DNA of 64,000 nt, taken from the NCBI GenBank assembly GCA_016125335.1, contig WGLY01000020.1, positions 16,740 to 80,739 on the forward strand, in the 5' to 3' direction. Under the pieces are notes generated by a model. The model saw only the letters and a list, made by a program, of their open reading frames with translations, did no database searches and was not told where the DNA came from. A program made the position numbers and the translations under genes. Numbering within the stretch: the stretch's first letter is position 1; the number at the start of each line of letters is the position of its first letter. The DNA comes from Frankiales bacterium. Lineage in GTDB: Bacteria; Actinomycetota; Actinomycetes; S36-B12; CAIYMF01. Shown here piece by piece: positions 63,082 to 64,000 of the stretch.

Positions 63082-63678
63082 GTGAGAGCGTCCCGCACGA
63101 CCATGAGCACCCCGCGTCGCGCGGCGGTGGTGGCCATCGGAACGGTGGCCGTCAGCGCCGCCGCGGCGTTCGGGCCCTCCCAGGTGTCGGTCGAGGCCTT
63201 CGCCGCGAGCTCCTCGGTGTCCCCCCAGGTCGTCAACGACGCGGCCAGGGCCGGGGCGCTCGCCGCCGCCGGCAGCTCCGCCGTCGGCGCCAGCGCCCAG
63301 CACCGTCCCGGCGCCGTCCCGAAGCCGACCCGTGCCAAGGCGAGCACCGTGGCGCCGTACTCCTTCGGCACCCGGGACTACAGCCAGTGGTGGGCGCGCA
63401 AGCTCATGGCCAAGCGGGGATGGACCTCCACGGCGCAGTTCCAGGCGCTGGTCAAGCTGTGGGACCACGAGAGCCACTGGAACTACAAGGCGCACAACAA
63501 CTACTCGGGCGCGCACGGCATCCCGCAGGCGCTGCCCGGATCGAAGATGGCGAAGATCGCCGCCGACTGGCGCACCAACCCCATCACGCAGATCAAGTGG
63601 GGTCTGATGTACATCGCCGGCCGCTACGGCACGCCGACGGCCGCGTGGGCGCACTTCCTGCGCCACGGCTGGTACTGA
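63082..63678 (+). CDS. Secreted lytic transglycosylase-like (SLT-fold) protein
   Basis: This 198-residue protein has an N-terminal signal peptide (AAVVAIGTVAVSAAAAFG) and a linker. The C-terminal lysozyme-like domain (about 105-198) has catalytic Glu in LWDHESHWN, then NYSGAHGIPQALPGSKM, WRTNPITQIKWGLMYIAGRYG and terminal GWY. It would cleave peptidoglycan glycan strands during growth. GTG 63082 has AAGGG upstream; ATG 63103 is an alternative and would shorten the signal peptide by seven residues. A 668-base gap lies upstream and dispersed repeats follow. Confidence 0.88.
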   Translation: MRASRTTMSTPRRAAVVAIGTVAVSAAAAFGPSQVSVEAFAASSSVSPQVVNDAARAGALAAAGSSAVGASAQHRPGAVPKPTRAKASTVAPYSFGTRDYSQWWARKLMAKRGWTSTAQFQALVKLWDHESHWNYKAHNNYSGAHGIPQALPGSKMAKIAADWRTNPITQIKWGLMYIAGRYGTPTAAWAHFLRHGWY

Positions 63679-63710
63679 CCTTCCGCCTCTCCCGGCGCTC
63701 GCTCAGGTGC

Positions 63711-63765
63711 GGGGTCGGGTCGCCCGTCTCTCCGGGCGGTCAGGCGTGATCCCTGCGAGCCGGGC
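63711..63765. repeat. Dispersed palindromic repeat, copy 3, right arm truncated
   Basis: The left arm GGGGTCGGGTCGCCCG and the conserved core are present, but the right arm stops after CCGGGC and runs into GCCGACGTT. The core has one change (GGCGTGATCC). It lies 33 bases after the transglycosylase stop. Confidence 0.75.
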
Positions 63766-63781
63766 CGACGTTCGCGAGGGC

Positions 63782-63851
63782 GCGGGGTCGGGTCGCCTGT
63801 CTCTCCGGGCGGTCAGGCTTGATCCCTGCGAGCCAGGCGACCCGACCCCGC
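63782..63851. repeat. Dispersed palindromic repeat, copy 4
   Basis: Perfect 18-bp arms (GCGGGGTCGGGTCGCCTG and CAGGCGACCCGACCCCGC) flank the core. Compared with copies 1-2 a C-G pair in the arm has become T-A, with both sides changed, so pairing is kept. The flank GCCGACGTT before it recurs before copy 5. Confidence 0.9.
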
Positions 63852-63930
63852 TCGTGACGCCTGGGCCTTGTCGTGCGAGCTGTTGCGTTGGTCGCTGCGT
63901 CTGAGTGCACGTGCCGACGTTGCCGGGGGC

Positions 63931-64000
63931 GCGGGGTCGGGTCGCCTGTCTCTCCGGGCGGTCAGGCTTGATCCCTGCGAGCCAGGCGACCCGACCCCGC
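63931..64000. repeat. Dispersed palindromic repeat, copy 5
   Basis: Same 70-base sequence as copy 4, ending on the last base of the window. The 79 bases between copies 4 and 5 hold no gene. More copies may follow beyond the window. Confidence 0.9.

Overview
The window is very GC-rich chromosomal DNA from a motile, mycothiol-producing actinobacterium. The evidence is a mycothiol S-conjugate amidase (mca), many GTG starts, TANNNT-type leaderless promoters, DUF2510 proteins, a PIN-PhoH protein and a chemoreceptor. I cannot assign a genus. I see no tRNA, rRNA, CRISPR array, transposase, integrase or phage module.

Layout. 1-6 kb: the 3' part of a methyl-accepting chemotaxis protein, then a minus-strand twin-ATPase/FtsX exporter pair divergent from a CGNR zinc-finger regulator. 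6.4-10.2 kb: cystathionine gamma-synthase, a lone MutL/GlmL-type ATPase, and a DUF2510 membrane protein broken by an in-frame TAA. 10-17.5 kb: a mostly minus-strand block with uracil-DNA glycosylase, a methyltransferase overlapping an MFS exporter, and a VWA/MoxR-type ATPase pair split by an opposite-strand YbjQ-like gene. 17.7-26.3 kb: FIST sensor protein, ROK kinase, cytochrome P450, threonine ammonia-lyase, then DUF4097-DUF2089 and a 64-residue protein with a DrrAB-like ABC exporter. 26.3-28.8 kb: greA, a DUF4307 protein, mca and a small membrane protein.

28.8-45.7 kb is the most unusual part. A minus-strand response regulator and CopC-like protein lie opposite a plus-strand run of six secreted or membrane genes. 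These are a 2265-residue surface protein (Sdr-B-like, IPT/TIG, parallel beta-helix and Fn3 segments), three consecutive multicopper-oxidase-like proteins, a small exported protein and a CopC-CopD fusion. The HxH copper motifs of a multicopper oxidase are divided between the first two oxidase-like proteins, two in each, so they may form one split oxidase. The third has lost the ligands and carries Ig-like repeats. The 545-bp divergent region holds a 12-bp palindrome and repeated CCTACGAC motifs.

45.7-64 kb: a copy pair of a dispersed palindromic repeat, then arfB, SURF1, DUF3817 and an EamA transporter. A sulfotransferase lies divergent from cysD-cysNC-tauE/safE, which makes a PAPS-generating and PAPS-using set without a visible PAPS reductase. 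An MFS efflux/TetR pair follows with a clear 9-4-9 operator. Next come DinB, a YyaL-type thioredoxin-domain protein, a PAQR/hemolysin III protein, a cis-prenyltransferase, PIN-PhoH and a secreted lytic transglycosylase-like protein. Three more copies of the dispersed repeat close the window, the last ending exactly at its edge.

From memory, the order metB-greA-DUF4307-mca and YyaL-hlyIII-cis-prenyltransferase-phoH matches the Rv1079-Rv1095 neighbourhood of Mycobacterium tuberculosis. On that view the copper, sulfation and efflux genes between about 28.8 and 56.5 kb are an accessory insertion into a conserved actinobacterial backbone.
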